A stretch of DNA of 32,910 nt from assembly GCF_010093135.1 (NCBI RefSeq), contig NZ_PDWK01000026.1:8544-41453 (forward strand), read 5' to 3'. This DNA is from Pseudoxanthomonas taiwanensis. GTDB taxonomy: Bacteria > Pseudomonadota > Gammaproteobacteria > Xanthomonadales > Xanthomonadaceae. Position numbers and translations under genes: made by a program. Every line of letters starts with the position of its first letter. Position 1 is the first letter of the stretch. Below the pieces are notes generated by a model that was not told the DNA's origin, did no database searches, and saw only the letters and a list, made by a program, of their open reading frames with translations. Positions 26,066 to 32,910 of this stretch are shown here, piece after piece.

Positions 26066-26105
26066 ATGCGGCCCCTGCCGCATTCGGGTGGCCGGGGTTC
26101 CGGCC
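26066..26105 (-). promoter_or_regulatory. Paired hairpins in the pnp leader
   Basis: Two perfect stem-loops lie 40-80 bp before the pnp start. One is a 7-bp stem of ATGCGGC with GCCGCAT (26066-26083); the other is a 6-bp stem of GGCCGG with CCGGCC (26090-26105). Each has a 4-nt loop. In E. coli the pnp leader is an RNase III target used for autoregulation. A similar role here is inference from position only. Confidence 0.4.
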
Positions 26106-26177
26106 AGTGGCAGATGTTGCGCCCCGGACACGCCCCCGTGGATGCGCGGGTCGCGGGGTCGGGCGCTGCCGCCGCCC

Positions 26178-26211
26178 GAAATGCAAACCGCGGCGCATTT
26201 CTGCGCCGCGG
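26178..26211 (-). terminator. Intrinsic terminator between rpsO and pnp
   Basis: On the minus strand the stem CCGCGGCGCA/TGCGCCGCGG (26188-26211, 10 bp) closes a GAAA tetraloop and is followed by TTTGCATTT. It starts 12 bp after the rpsO stop. Read-through or processing would be needed for pnp to share rpsO transcription. Confidence 0.7.
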
Positions 26212-26223
26212 CGGGGTCTTGCA

Positions 26224-26484
26224 TCAACGACGCAGGCCGAGCTTCTCGATCAGGCCCTTGTAGCGCTCGCTGTCCTTGCGCTTCAGGTAGTCCAGCAGGC
26301 TGCGGCGGCGGTTGACCAGCTGCAGCAGACCGCGGCGGCTGTGGTGGTCCTTCTTGTGGACCTTGAAGTGCTCGGTCAGCTGCTCGATGCGCGCGGTCAG
26401 CAGGGCGATCTGGACCTCCGGCGAACCGGTGTCGTTGGCGCTGCGCTGGTTTTCCTGGATGATCTTCTGGGTATCGATGGACAT
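26224..26484 (-). CDS. rpsO: 30S ribosomal protein S15
   Basis: This small primary 16S-binding protein (86 aa) organises the central domain of the 30S subunit. The sequence shows the classic S15 landmarks [15 protein letters not shown] (19-33), the [12 protein letters not shown] motif (43-54) and a C-terminal LIEKLGLRR. The ATG at 26484 has GAGAG about 7 nt upstream; an in-frame start 36 nt earlier is not supported by family length. The gene sits between truB and pnp, as in E. coli, with its own likely promoter and a terminator right after it. Confidence 0.97.
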   Translation of the reverse strand: MSIDTQKIIQENQRSANDTGSPEVQIALLTARIEQLTEHFKVHKKDHHSRRGLLQLVNRRRSLLDYLKRKDSERYKGLIEKLGLRR

Positions 26485-26598
26485 GTGCGTTCTCTCGTCG
26501 CGAGGCCGGCAGGAACGCATCGATGCGCACCGCCCGACCCGCCGTGGTGGATGCCCGCCCGTGGGCGGAAGGTGATGCCTTGGGAAAAAGGCGCGGGA

Positions 26599-26627
26599 AT
26601 TGTACCTGCCGGGGGCGGCCCCAACAA
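26599..26627 (-). promoter_or_regulatory. rpsO promoter
   Basis: On the minus strand TTGTTG (26622-26627) and TACAAT (26599-26604) are exactly 17 bp apart. The predicted start near 26592 gives a leader of about 107 nt before rpsO. That is long enough for S15 autoregulatory structure, but none was recognised. Confidence 0.6.
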
Positions 26628-26656
26628 GGCAAACCCGGCGGCCGGACAGACGGCGC

Positions 26657-27583
26657 TCAGGCCGCGCCCGCCCCGCCGGTCCTGAACAGCCGCTGCGGCG
26701 CCAGCCGCCCGCCGGCCTCGACCCGGCCCAGGCCCAGTGGCACCCCGCCGGGGCCGAACACCGCGGCCGGATCGGCCGGCGGCCACGGGCCGCGCAGGCG
26801 CTGGCCCTGGGCGAAGCGCGTGGCCTCGGCCGCGCCCAGCTCCACCCGGGGGAAGCCGCGCAGGCCCTCGGCCAGCGGCAGCAGCCGGGCCTCCAGCGCG
26901 GCCTCGTCGCCTTCCAGCGCCTGCAGCTCCTCCAGCGTATGCATGCGCGGCTGCCTGAACGGGTCCACCCACAGCCGGCGCAGGCTGGCGATGTGGGCGC
27001 CGCAGCCCAGGGCCTCGCCCAGATCGCGGGCCAGGCTGCGGATGTAGGTGCCCGAGCCGCAGGCCACGCGCAGGCGCAGGAAGGCCGGTTGCAGCTCCAG
27101 CAGCTCGATGGCGTGGATCACCACCTCGCGCACCGGCGCCTCGATGGCCTCGCCGCGGCGCGCGCGCGCGTACAGCGGCTCGCCGCCCTGCTTGAGCGCC
27201 GAGTACACCGGGGCGCGCTGCCGCTGCAGACCGGTGAAGCCGGCCAGCACCGCCTCCACGGCGGCGCGGTCCAGTGGCGGCACCGGGCGCCGGCGCAGCA
27301 CCTGCCCGTCGGCGTCGTCGGGGTCGGTGGTCGCGCCCAGGGCGATGCCGGCCTCGTAGGCCTTGTCCGAGCCCAGCAGCAGGCCAGCGATCTTGGTCGC
27401 TTCGCCGAAGCAGACCGGCAGCAGGCCGGTGGCCAGCGGGTCCAGGCTGCCGGTGTGGCCGCCCTTCTCCGCCCGGTACAGGCGGCGCACCGCCTGCAGG
27501 GCGGCGTTGGAACTCATGCCCGCCGGCTTGTCCAGCAGCAGGATGCCGTCCAGCGGGCGGTAGCGGGTCTTGGCTCGGGTCAT
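26657..27583 (-). CDS. truB: tRNA pseudouridine(55) synthase
   Basis: This enzyme makes pseudouridine-55 in the T loop of nearly all tRNAs. The catalytic aspartate is Asp48 in [36 protein letters not shown] and [22 protein letters not shown] are further TruB motifs, and [16 protein letters not shown] contacts tRNA. A short PUA-like C-terminal region follows. Length 308 aa is normal. The ATG at 27583 was preferred over one 54 nt upstream, because the family begins near [16 protein letters not shown]. The ribosome-binding site is weak. Confidence 0.96.
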   Translation of the reverse strand: MTRAKTRYRPLDGILLLDKPAGMSSNAALQAVRRLYRAEKGGHTGSLDPLATGLLPVCFGEATKIAGLLLGSDKAYEAGIALGATTDPDDADGQVLRRRPVPPLDRAAVEAVLAGFTGLQRQRAPVYSALKQGGEPLYARARRGEAIEAPVREVVIHAIELLELQPAFLRLRVACGSGTYIRSLARDLGEALGCGAHIASLRRLWVDPFRQPRMHTLEELQALEGDEAALEARLLPLAEGLRGFPRVELGAAEATRFAQGQRLRGPWPPADPAAVFGPGGVPLGLGRVEAGGRLAPQRLFRTGGAGAA

Positions 27584-27601
27584 GGGTCGGGAGTGGGCGC
27601 G

Positions 27602-27658
27602 GCCCGGCCGACGGCGGCCGGGCGCGGCATGGGCCACGCACCCGCCGGCGCCGGCGGG
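27602..27658. other. Two strong hairpins in the rbfA-truB gap
   Basis: A 9-bp stem GCCCGGCCG/CGGCCGGGC with loop ACGG (27602-27623) and a perfect 18-bp palindrome, CCCGCCGGCG followed by CCGGCGGG (27641-27658), occupy most of the 84-bp gap. Neither has a T run on the coding strand. They may pause, protect or mark a processing site in the operon mRNA. Confidence 0.4.
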
Positions 27659-27667
27659 CCGGCGCGG

Positions 27668-28030
27668 TCAGTCGTCCGAGCCGGACGGGCGGGTGCCGCG
27701 CAGCAGCGCCTCGATGCGCTCGCCGCGGTCCACCGAGTCGTCGTAGTGGAAGTGCAGCTCCGGCACGTGGCGCATGCGGATCCGCCGGCCCAGCTCCATG
27801 CGCAGCTCGCGCGCCATCCCGCGCAGCGCGGCCACCGCCTCGGCCGAACGGTCGGGCAGCAGCGCGGTCACGAAGACCTTGGCGTGGGCCAGGTCACGGG
27901 TCACTTCCACGTCGGACACGCTGACCGACGGCAGGCCATGCTCACGCACGGCCTCATGGACCAGCACGCCCAGCTCCCGGCGGAGCTGGGCGGAAACGCG
28001 ATCGGTGCGGTGGAACGACCTGGCTGGCAT
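27668..28030 (-). CDS. rbfA: Ribosome-binding factor A
   Basis: This KH-fold protein binds the immature 30S subunit and assists 16S 5'-end maturation and cold adaptation. Length 120 aa and the pattern RTDRVSAQLRRELGVLV, VSVSDVEVTRDLAHAKVFV and MRHVPELHFHYDDSVDRGERIEALL are typical RbfA. The ATG at 28030 is 3 bp after the infB stop, which argues for coupled translation. truB follows after 84 bp. Confidence 0.96.
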   Translation of the reverse strand: MPARSFHRTDRVSAQLRRELGVLVHEAVREHGLPSVSVSDVEVTRDLAHAKVFVTALLPDRSAEAVAALRGMARELRMELGRRIRMRHVPELHFHYDDSVDRGERIEALLRGTRPSGSDD

Positions 28031-28033
28031 GGC

Positions 28034-30661
28034 TTACAGCGTCCGCTGGACCTCGATGCGCTCGTAGCACTCGATCTGGTCGCCCGGCTTGACGTCGTTG
28101 TACTCCTTCACGCCGATGCCGCACTCCATGCCCGAGCGGACCTCGTCCACGTTCTCCTTGAACCGGCGCAGCGACTCCAGCTCGCCCTCGAAGATGACCG
28201 TGTTGTCGCGCAGCACGCGGATCGGCTTGCTGCGCTTGACCACGCCCTCGACGACCATGCAGCCGGCCACGGCGCCGAACTTGGAGCTGCGGAACACCTC
28301 GCGCACCTCGGCGATGCCGATGATCTCCTCGCGGATCTCCTTGCCCAGCAGGCCGGAGGCCACCTGCTTCACCTGGTCGATCACGTCGTAGATGATCGAG
28401 AAGTAGCGCAGGTCCACGCCGTTGGCCTCGATGATCCTGCGCGCCGAGGCGTCGGCACGGACGTTGAAGCCGATGATCGTGGCCTTGGTGGTGACCGCGA
28501 CGTTGGCGTCGGACTCGGTGATGCCGCCCACGCCGGAGCTGATCACGTTGATCCGGATCAGGTCGTTGGACAGCGCGGTCAGCGACTGCTTCAGCGCCTC
28601 CACCGAGCCCTGGACGTCGGCCTTGACGACCAGGTTGAGGACCTGCTGGCCCTCGCCCTGGCCCATCTGGGCCATGATGTCCTCCATGCGGTTGCCGGCC
28701 TGCTTGACCAGGCGCGACTCGCGGCGCTTGGCCTCGCGCTGCTGCGCCACGTCCTTGGCCAGGCGCTCGTCCTTGACCACGACGAAGTCGTCGCCGGCAT
28801 CGGGCACGCCGGACAGGCCCAGCACCTGGACCGGGATCGAGGGGCCGGCGCTCTCCGGCTGGCCGCCGGTCTCGTCGAACAGGGCGCGGACGCGGCCGTA
28901 CTGCACGCCGCAGACCATGTAGTCGCCCTTGCGCAGACGGCCCTCCTGCACCAGCACCGTGGCCACCGGACCGCGGCCCTTGTCCAGCGAGGACTCGATG
29001 ACGGTGCCGCGGGCGCGGCCCTCGGCCACGGCCTTCAGCTCCAGCAGCTCGGCCTGCAGGATGATGGCGTCCAGCAGGTCGTCGATGCCCTGGCCGGTCT
29101 TGGCGGAGATGGCCACCATCTGGGTGTCGCCGCCGAACTCCTCGGCCACGACCTCCTCGGCCAGCAGCTCGTTCTTCACGCGCAGCGGGTCGGCGTCGGA
29201 CTTGTCGATCTTGTTGATGGCCACGATGATCGGCACGCCGGCAGCCTTGGCGTGCTGGATGGCCTCCTTGGTCTGCGGCATGACGCCGTCGTCCGCGGCC
29301 ACGACCAGCACCACGATGTCGGTCAGCTTGGCGCCGCGCGCGCGCATCGAGGTGAAGGCGGCGTGGCCCGGGGTGTCCAGGAAGCTGATCACGCCCTTGG
29401 GCGTCTCGACGTGGTAGGCGCCGATGTGCTGGGTGATGCCGCCGGCCTCGGCCGAGGCGACCTTGGTGCGGCGGATGTAGTCCAGCAGCGAGGTCTTGCC
29501 GTGGTCCACGTGGCCCATGATGGTGACCACCGGCGGACGGGGCACCGGCTCGCCCTGCACCTGCTCCAGGCTGGCCAGCAGCTCGCTCTCGGCGTCGTCG
29601 GTCTCGGCGCGCACGGCCTTGTGGCCCAGCTCCTCGGTGACCAGGACCGCGGTGTCGTGGTCGATGGTCTGGTTGATGGTGGCCATGACGCCCATCTTGA
29701 ACAGCGCCTTGACCACGTCGCTGCCCTTCATGGCCAGCTTCTGCGCCAGGTCGGCCACGGTGATCGAGTCGCCGATGGCGACCTCGCGCACGACCGGCGC
29801 GGTCGGGCGCTCGAAACCGCCCACGCCGGACCCGCGCGACTCCTGGCGGCGCGGCTTGGGCCTGCCGCCCGGGCGGGTGCTGGAACGGCGCGCGCGCTCG
29901 GCCGCCGACAGATGCAGCTGGCCGGCGAAGCGGCTGGTGGTGTCGTCGTCGTCCAGGCCGGCGACCATGACGTTGGAGCCGCGCTTGGGCTTGGAACCGC
30001 GGCCGTCGTCGCGCTCGGGCGCGGCGCGGTGCGGCGGCGCCGGGCGCGGCGCCGGGCGCGCGGCCTGGGCGGGCTTCTCCTGCCCGTCCGCCGGGGCGGC
30101 GGCAGCGGCCTTGGCGCGCTCCTCCTCCTCGGCCTTGCGGCGGGCCTCCTCCTCGGCCCTGCGGCGGGCTTCCTCTTCCTCGCGGCGCTTGCGCTCAGCC
30201 TCCTCGGCGCGCTGGCGGTCCAGCTCGGCCAGGCGCTGCTGCTCGGCGAGGTTGCGCTGGCGCGACTCCTCGAGCTTGCGCAGGGCCTCCAGGCGCTCGG
30301 CCTCCAGCGGGTCGATCGCGTCGCCGGGCCTGGAGGCCGCGACCGCGTCGGGCTTCACGTAGGTCCGCTTCTGCCGCACCTCGACGGCCACCGTGGTCTT
30401 GCTGCGACCACCGCCGACGGTCAGTTCCTGCACCTTGCGCCGGGCCAGCGTGATCTTCTTGGGCACGGCCACCTCCTCGGCCGAGGAGTCCTTGCCATGC
30501 ATGCGGCGCAGGAAGCCGAGCAGCTTGATCTTCTCGGCACTGGTCACGACCTGGTCGGGGCCGCTGAAGGGCATGCCGGCCTCGGCCAGCTGCTCCAGCA
30601 GCTTCTCGACCGGGGTGTTGACCAGCTCGGCGAGCTTGCGAATGGTGGTTTGCTGCGACAT
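28034..30661 (-). CDS. infB: Translation initiation factor IF-2
   Basis: This GTPase places initiator fMet-tRNA on the 30S subunit and promotes subunit joining. The N-terminal IF2 domain covers about 1-55. A highly charged Glu/Arg/Ala-rich region with coiled-coil character (about 118-185) and a Pro/Arg-rich linker follow, then a second N-domain (about 292-345). The GTPase motifs are GHVDHGKT (383-390), DTPGH (429-433) and NKID (483-486). Domains II-IV complete 875 aa, near E. coli's 890. The ATG at 30661 has AGGA 6 nt upstream; an earlier in-frame start 42 nt upstream is not supported. rbfA follows at 3 bp. Confidence 0.97.
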   Translation of the reverse strand: MSQQTTIRKLAELVNTPVEKLLEQLAEAGMPFSGPDQVVTSAEKIKLLGFLRRMHGKDSSAEEVAVPKKITLARRKVQELTVGGGRSKTTVAVEVRQKRTYVKPDAVAASRPGDAIDPLEAERLEALRKLEESRQRNLAEQQRLAELDRQRAEEAERKRREEEEARRRAEEEARRKAEEEERAKAAAAAPADGQEKPAQAARPAPRPAPPHRAAPERDDGRGSKPKRGSNVMVAGLDDDDTTSRFAGQLHLSAAERARRSSTRPGGRPKPRRQESRGSGVGGFERPTAPVVREVAIGDSITVADLAQKLAMKGSDVVKALFKMGVMATINQTIDHDTAVLVTEELGHKAVRAETDDAESELLASLEQVQGEPVPRPPVVTIMGHVDHGKTSLLDYIRRTKVASAEAGGITQHIGAYHVETPKGVISFLDTPGHAAFTSMRARGAKLTDIVVLVVAADDGVMPQTKEAIQHAKAAGVPIIVAINKIDKSDADPLRVKNELLAEEVVAEEFGGDTQMVAISAKTGQGIDDLLDAIILQAELLELKAVAEGRARGTVIESSLDKGRGPVATVLVQEGRLRKGDYMVCGVQYGRVRALFDETGGQPESAGPSIPVQVLGLSGVPDAGDDFVVVKDERLAKDVAQQREAKRRESRLVKQAGNRMEDIMAQMGQGEGQQVLNLVVKADVQGSVEALKQSLTALSNDLIRINVISSGVGGITESDANVAVTTKATIIGFNVRADASARRIIEANGVDLRYFSIIYDVIDQVKQVASGLLGKEIREEIIGIAEVREVFRSSKFGAVAGCMVVEGVVKRSKPIRVLRDNTVIFEGELESLRRFKENVDEVRSGMECGIGVKEYNDVKPGDQIECYERIEVQRTL
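30121..30168 (-). repeat. 24-bp tandem duplication inside infB linker region
   Basis: Two head-to-tail 24-bp units (30121-30144 and 30145-30168) differ at one base and keep frame. They encode repeated ARR(R/K)AEEE blocks in the charged region of IF-2. This part of IF-2 varies in length between species, so such slippage is tolerated. Confidence 0.7.
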
Positions 30662-30714
30662 TCGGATCCTATGCTCTGTTTGGCGCCTCCCCGCCAACAG
30701 CAAGGGAGTCGCGG

Positions 30715-30740
30715 ATTCTAAGCCCTGAGCGGGTCAGGGC
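30715..30740 (-). other. Hairpin and -10-like element between nusA and infB
   Basis: A 7-bp stem GCCCTGA/TCAGGGC with a 5-nt loop (30722-30740) lies 17 bp after the nusA stop on the minus strand. It is followed directly by TTAGAAT, whose TAGAAT (30715-30720) resembles a -10 box. No -35 was found and no T run follows the stem. It may be a weak terminator, a processing site or an infB promoter; these cannot be separated by eye. Confidence 0.35.
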
Positions 30741-30756
30741 GGCGTTCATCGCCGGC

Positions 30757-32268
30757 TCATGCGCCGCGCTCCAGACGGGCGATCTCCTCGGCACGCGCGG
30801 CCAGGATCAGGGCGCCGGCGCGCTCCTCGTCCAGCCCCTCGATGCCAAGCTCGACCAGCTCGTCGACGGCCAGGTCCGACAGGTCCTCGGCCGTGCGCAC
30901 GCCCTTGGCGGCCAGGGCGTAGGCGGTGGCCTCGTCCATGCCCTCCAGGGCCAGCAGGTCCTCGGCCGGGGCGTTCTCGTCCAGCTGCTCCTCGGCGGCC
31001 AGGGCCTCGTTCAGCAGGGCGTCGCGGGCGCGGGCGCGCAGCTCCTCGACGATGTCCTCGTCGAAGCCCTCGATGGCCAGCAGCTCGCCCACCGGCACGT
31101 AGGCGATCTCCTCGACGGTGCTGAAGCCCTCGCTGACCAGGATGGCGGCGATCTCCTCGTCCACCTCCAGCTTGTCCATGAACAGCTGGCGGGCGGCGGC
31201 CTGCTCGGCCTCGCTCTTGGCCTGGACCTGCTCGGCGGTCATCACGTTGAGCTGCCAGCCGGTCAGGCGGCTGGCCAGGCGCACGTTCTGGCCGCCCTTG
31301 CCGATGGCCTGGGCCAGGCGGTCCTCGGCCACGGCCAGGTCCATCGAGTGCTTCTCCTCGTCCACGATGATGGACTGCACCTCGGCCGGCGCCATCGCGT
31401 TGATGACGAAGCTGGCCGGGTTCTCGTCCCACAGCACGATGTCCACGCGCTCGCCGTTGAGCTCGTTGGACACGGCCTGCACGCGCGAGCCGCGCATGCC
31501 GATGCACGCGCCGATCGGGTCGGTGCGGTTGTCGTGGGCGACCACGGCGATCTTGGCGCGGTCGCCCGGGTCTCGGGCGCAGGCCTTGATCTCGACCAGG
31601 CCCTGGCCGACCTCCGGCACCTCGAGCTTGAACAGCTCGATCATGAACTCCGGCGCGGTGCGGCTGATGAACAGCTGCGGGCCGCGGGGCTCGCTGCGCA
31701 CGTCGTACAGGTAGCCGCGCACGCGGTCGCCGGCACGCAGCACGTCGCGCGGGATGGACTTGTCCTTGGGGATGAAGCCCTCGGCGTTGCCGCCCAGGTC
31801 CACGTAGACGTTGCCGCGCTCCACGCGCTTGACCACGCCGGTGACCAGCTCGCCGACCCGGTGCTTCCACGCGTCCACCACCTGCTGGCGCTCGGCCTCG
31901 CGCACGCGCTGGACGATCACCTGCTTGGCGGCCTGGGCGGCGATGCGGCCGAACTCGGGGTTCTCGATCTGCTCCTCGATGTAGTCGCCGACCTCGACGC
32001 CCTCGACCTCCTCGATGGCGTCCATCAGGCGGATCTGGCGGTCCGGGGACTCCATCACCGCGTCGTCGGCCACCACCTCCCAGCGGCGGAAGGTCTCGTA
32101 GCTGCCGTCCTTGCGGTTGATGGACACGCGGGTCAGCACGTCCTGGTCGACGTAGCGCTTCTTGGCCGCCGAGGCCAGCGCGGCCTCCAGCGCCTCGAAG
32201 ATGACCTCGCGCGGGACGCCCTTCTCGTTGGCGACCGCGTCCACAACCAGCAGAAGTTCCTTGCTCAT
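30757..32268 (-). CDS. nusA: Transcription termination/antitermination factor NusA
   Basis: This RNA-polymerase-associated factor modulates pausing, termination and antitermination. The N-terminal polymerase-binding domain covers about 1-125, the S1 domain about 130-200 (VTGVVKRVERGNVYVDLGGN), and two KH domains about 220-345 (IGMRGSRVQAVSNELNGE, AIGKGGQNVRLASRLTGW). Two acidic C-terminal repeats follow (EGFDEDIVEELR and EGMDEATAYALA regions). Length 503 aa is close to E. coli's 495. The ATG at 32268 has GGAG 9 nt upstream. It lies between rimP and infB, the conserved order. Confidence 0.97.
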   Translation of the reverse strand: MSKELLLVVDAVANEKGVPREVIFEALEAALASAAKKRYVDQDVLTRVSINRKDGSYETFRRWEVVADDAVMESPDRQIRLMDAIEEVEGVEVGDYIEEQIENPEFGRIAAQAAKQVIVQRVREAERQQVVDAWKHRVGELVTGVVKRVERGNVYVDLGGNAEGFIPKDKSIPRDVLRAGDRVRGYLYDVRSEPRGPQLFISRTAPEFMIELFKLEVPEVGQGLVEIKACARDPGDRAKIAVVAHDNRTDPIGACIGMRGSRVQAVSNELNGERVDIVLWDENPASFVINAMAPAEVQSIIVDEEKHSMDLAVAEDRLAQAIGKGGQNVRLASRLTGWQLNVMTAEQVQAKSEAEQAAARQLFMDKLEVDEEIAAILVSEGFSTVEEIAYVPVGELLAIEGFDEDIVEELRARARDALLNEALAAEEQLDENAPAEDLLALEGMDEATAYALAAKGVRTAEDLSDLAVDELVELGIEGLDEERAGALILAARAEEIARLERGA

Positions 32269-32317
32269 CTGTGTTAACTCCGCGTGCGGCACCCCGGCCG
32301 CCGGCTTGTTGGAGGGT

Positions 32318-32884
32318 TTACTTGCCAGTCCTGCCCCTGCCGGGAGCGGCGCCCCGCCCCTTCTGGGACGGGTTCCTGCCCGGCGCCAGGCCCAGCGCGG
32401 CCCAGTCGGGTACCAGGCGCGCCCGGTCGATGTTGTCGGCCGCCACCGGGAACTCGTTGCCGTCCAGCTCGAACACCACGGTCTGCCCCTCGACGCGCAG
32501 GATACGACCCTGCAGGCGCCGGCGTCCCTCCTGGGGCAGTTTCAGGCCGACCTTGGCCTCCTGGCCCTGGAAGCGTGCGAAGTGCTCCAGCGTGAACAGG
32601 GGGCGGTCCAGGCCCGGCGAGGACACCTCGAGGGTGTAGTTGCCCGGGATCGGATCGGCCACGTCCAGCTGGGCCGAGACCTCGCGGCTGACCGTCTCGC
32701 AATCGTCGATGGTCACCGTGCGCGGCTCCCCCTCCCCGCCTTCGCCGCCTGCCGGCACGTCGATGTACAGGCGCAGCGTGGCGTTGCCCGGGGCCGGCAG
32801 GTACTCGATGCCGAGCAGGTCCAGCCCCAGCGACTCGACGGTCGGACGCAGGAGTTCGGCGATTTCGCTGGTCTTCTCGCTCAT
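32318..32884 (-). CDS. rimP: Ribosome maturation factor RimP
   Basis: RimP assists 30S subunit assembly. Typical elements are [17 protein letters not shown] near the N-terminus, [18 protein letters not shown]-like helix 2 (here [15 protein letters not shown]), and the [14 protein letters not shown] motif (about 83-96). A C-terminal Sm-like domain and a basic tail rich in Gly/Arg (about 165-188) complete 188 aa, somewhat longer than E. coli's 150. It is the first gene of the nusA-infB operon seen here. The ATG at 32884 has no clear ribosome-binding site; the promoter lies beyond the window edge. Confidence 0.96.
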   Translation of the reverse strand: MSEKTSEIAELLRPTVESLGLDLLGIEYLPAPGNATLRLYIDVPAGGEGGEGEPRTVTIDDCETVSREVSAQLDVADPIPGNYTLEVSSPGLDRPLFTLEHFARFQGQEAKVGLKLPQEGRRRLQGRILRVEGQTVVFELDGNEFPVAADNIDRARLVPDWAALGLAPGRNPSQKGRGAAPGRGRTGK

Positions 32885-32910
32885 GGCGGCTAGGGCTGCT
32901 GTTGGAACGT

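Noticed and set aside
26600-30721. 1373-codon plus-strand open frame
   Set aside because: It is antisense to truB, rbfA and infB, with low-complexity composition (His, Gly, Ala, Gln) and no recognisable domain. GC-rich third positions suppress stop codons on the opposite strand.
32269-32317. Terminator or separate promoter between rimP and nusA
   Set aside because: The 49-bp gap shows only the nusA ribosome site. No stem with T run and no promoter hexamers were found.

Overview
The window is a very GC-rich (roughly 70% by eye) chromosomal segment. It looks like a member of the Xanthomonadaceae (Lysobacter/Luteimonas/Stenotrophomonas type). The grounds are gene content and order: a complete his operon headed by a TrpR-like gene, a bifunctional HisB, a HisS of the ~470-residue type, and the order rimP-nusA-infB-rbfA-truB-rpsO-pnp. 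Genus cannot be fixed from sequence reading alone. No tRNA, rRNA, CRISPR array, insertion sequence or prophage gene was seen. The region reads as core chromosome with a few unusual accessory genes.

Left part (1-9103). The 3' end of serA converges on a Nudix hydrolase. Two tandem, clearly paralogous APC amino-acid permeases follow, with a 10-bp-stem hairpin between them. Next comes a partial methionine-salvage cluster, mtnB-mtnD-mtnC, which handles methylthioribulose-1-P through acireductone. A DMT/EamA exporter starts 2 bp after mtnC. The exporter overlaps tail-to-tail by 31 bp with a secreted calcineurin-like phosphoesterase on the other strand.

Middle (9164-16741, minus strand). One uninterrupted operon runs TrpR-like regulator - hisG - hisD - hisC - hisB - hisH - hisA - hisF - hisIE. 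Adjacent genes overlap by 1 to 11 bp, and together they carry all steps from PRPP+ATP to histidine. A near-perfect 24-bp palindrome lies over the -10 element and start site of a plausible promoter just upstream of the regulator, so repressor autoregulation of the whole operon is the obvious model. Divergent from it is a PRPP-synthetase-family gene preceded by a 15-codon ORF that has the better ribosome-binding site. An archaeal-type AMP/thymidine phosphorylase follows, broken by a +1 frameshift in a C6 run.

Right part (19556-32884, mostly minus strand). A 633-residue HAL/PAL/TAL-family ammonia-lyase with a ~65-residue internal insertion follows hisS in an apparent two-gene operon. An FNR-type regulator with an iron-sulfur cysteine pattern is divergent from hisS. 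The rest is the translation/RNA-metabolism operon rimP, nusA, infB, rbfA, truB, rpsO, pnp. It has a recognisable internal rpsO promoter, intrinsic terminators after rpsO and pnp, and hairpins in the pnp leader and in the rbfA-truB gap.

Four points deserve a second look: the TrpR-like operator/promoter of the his operon; the PRPP-synthetase + AMP-phosphorylase module with its short upstream ORF and frameshift; the enlarged ammonia-lyase coupled to hisS; and a HisB phosphatase domain lacking the usual zinc-binding cysteines.
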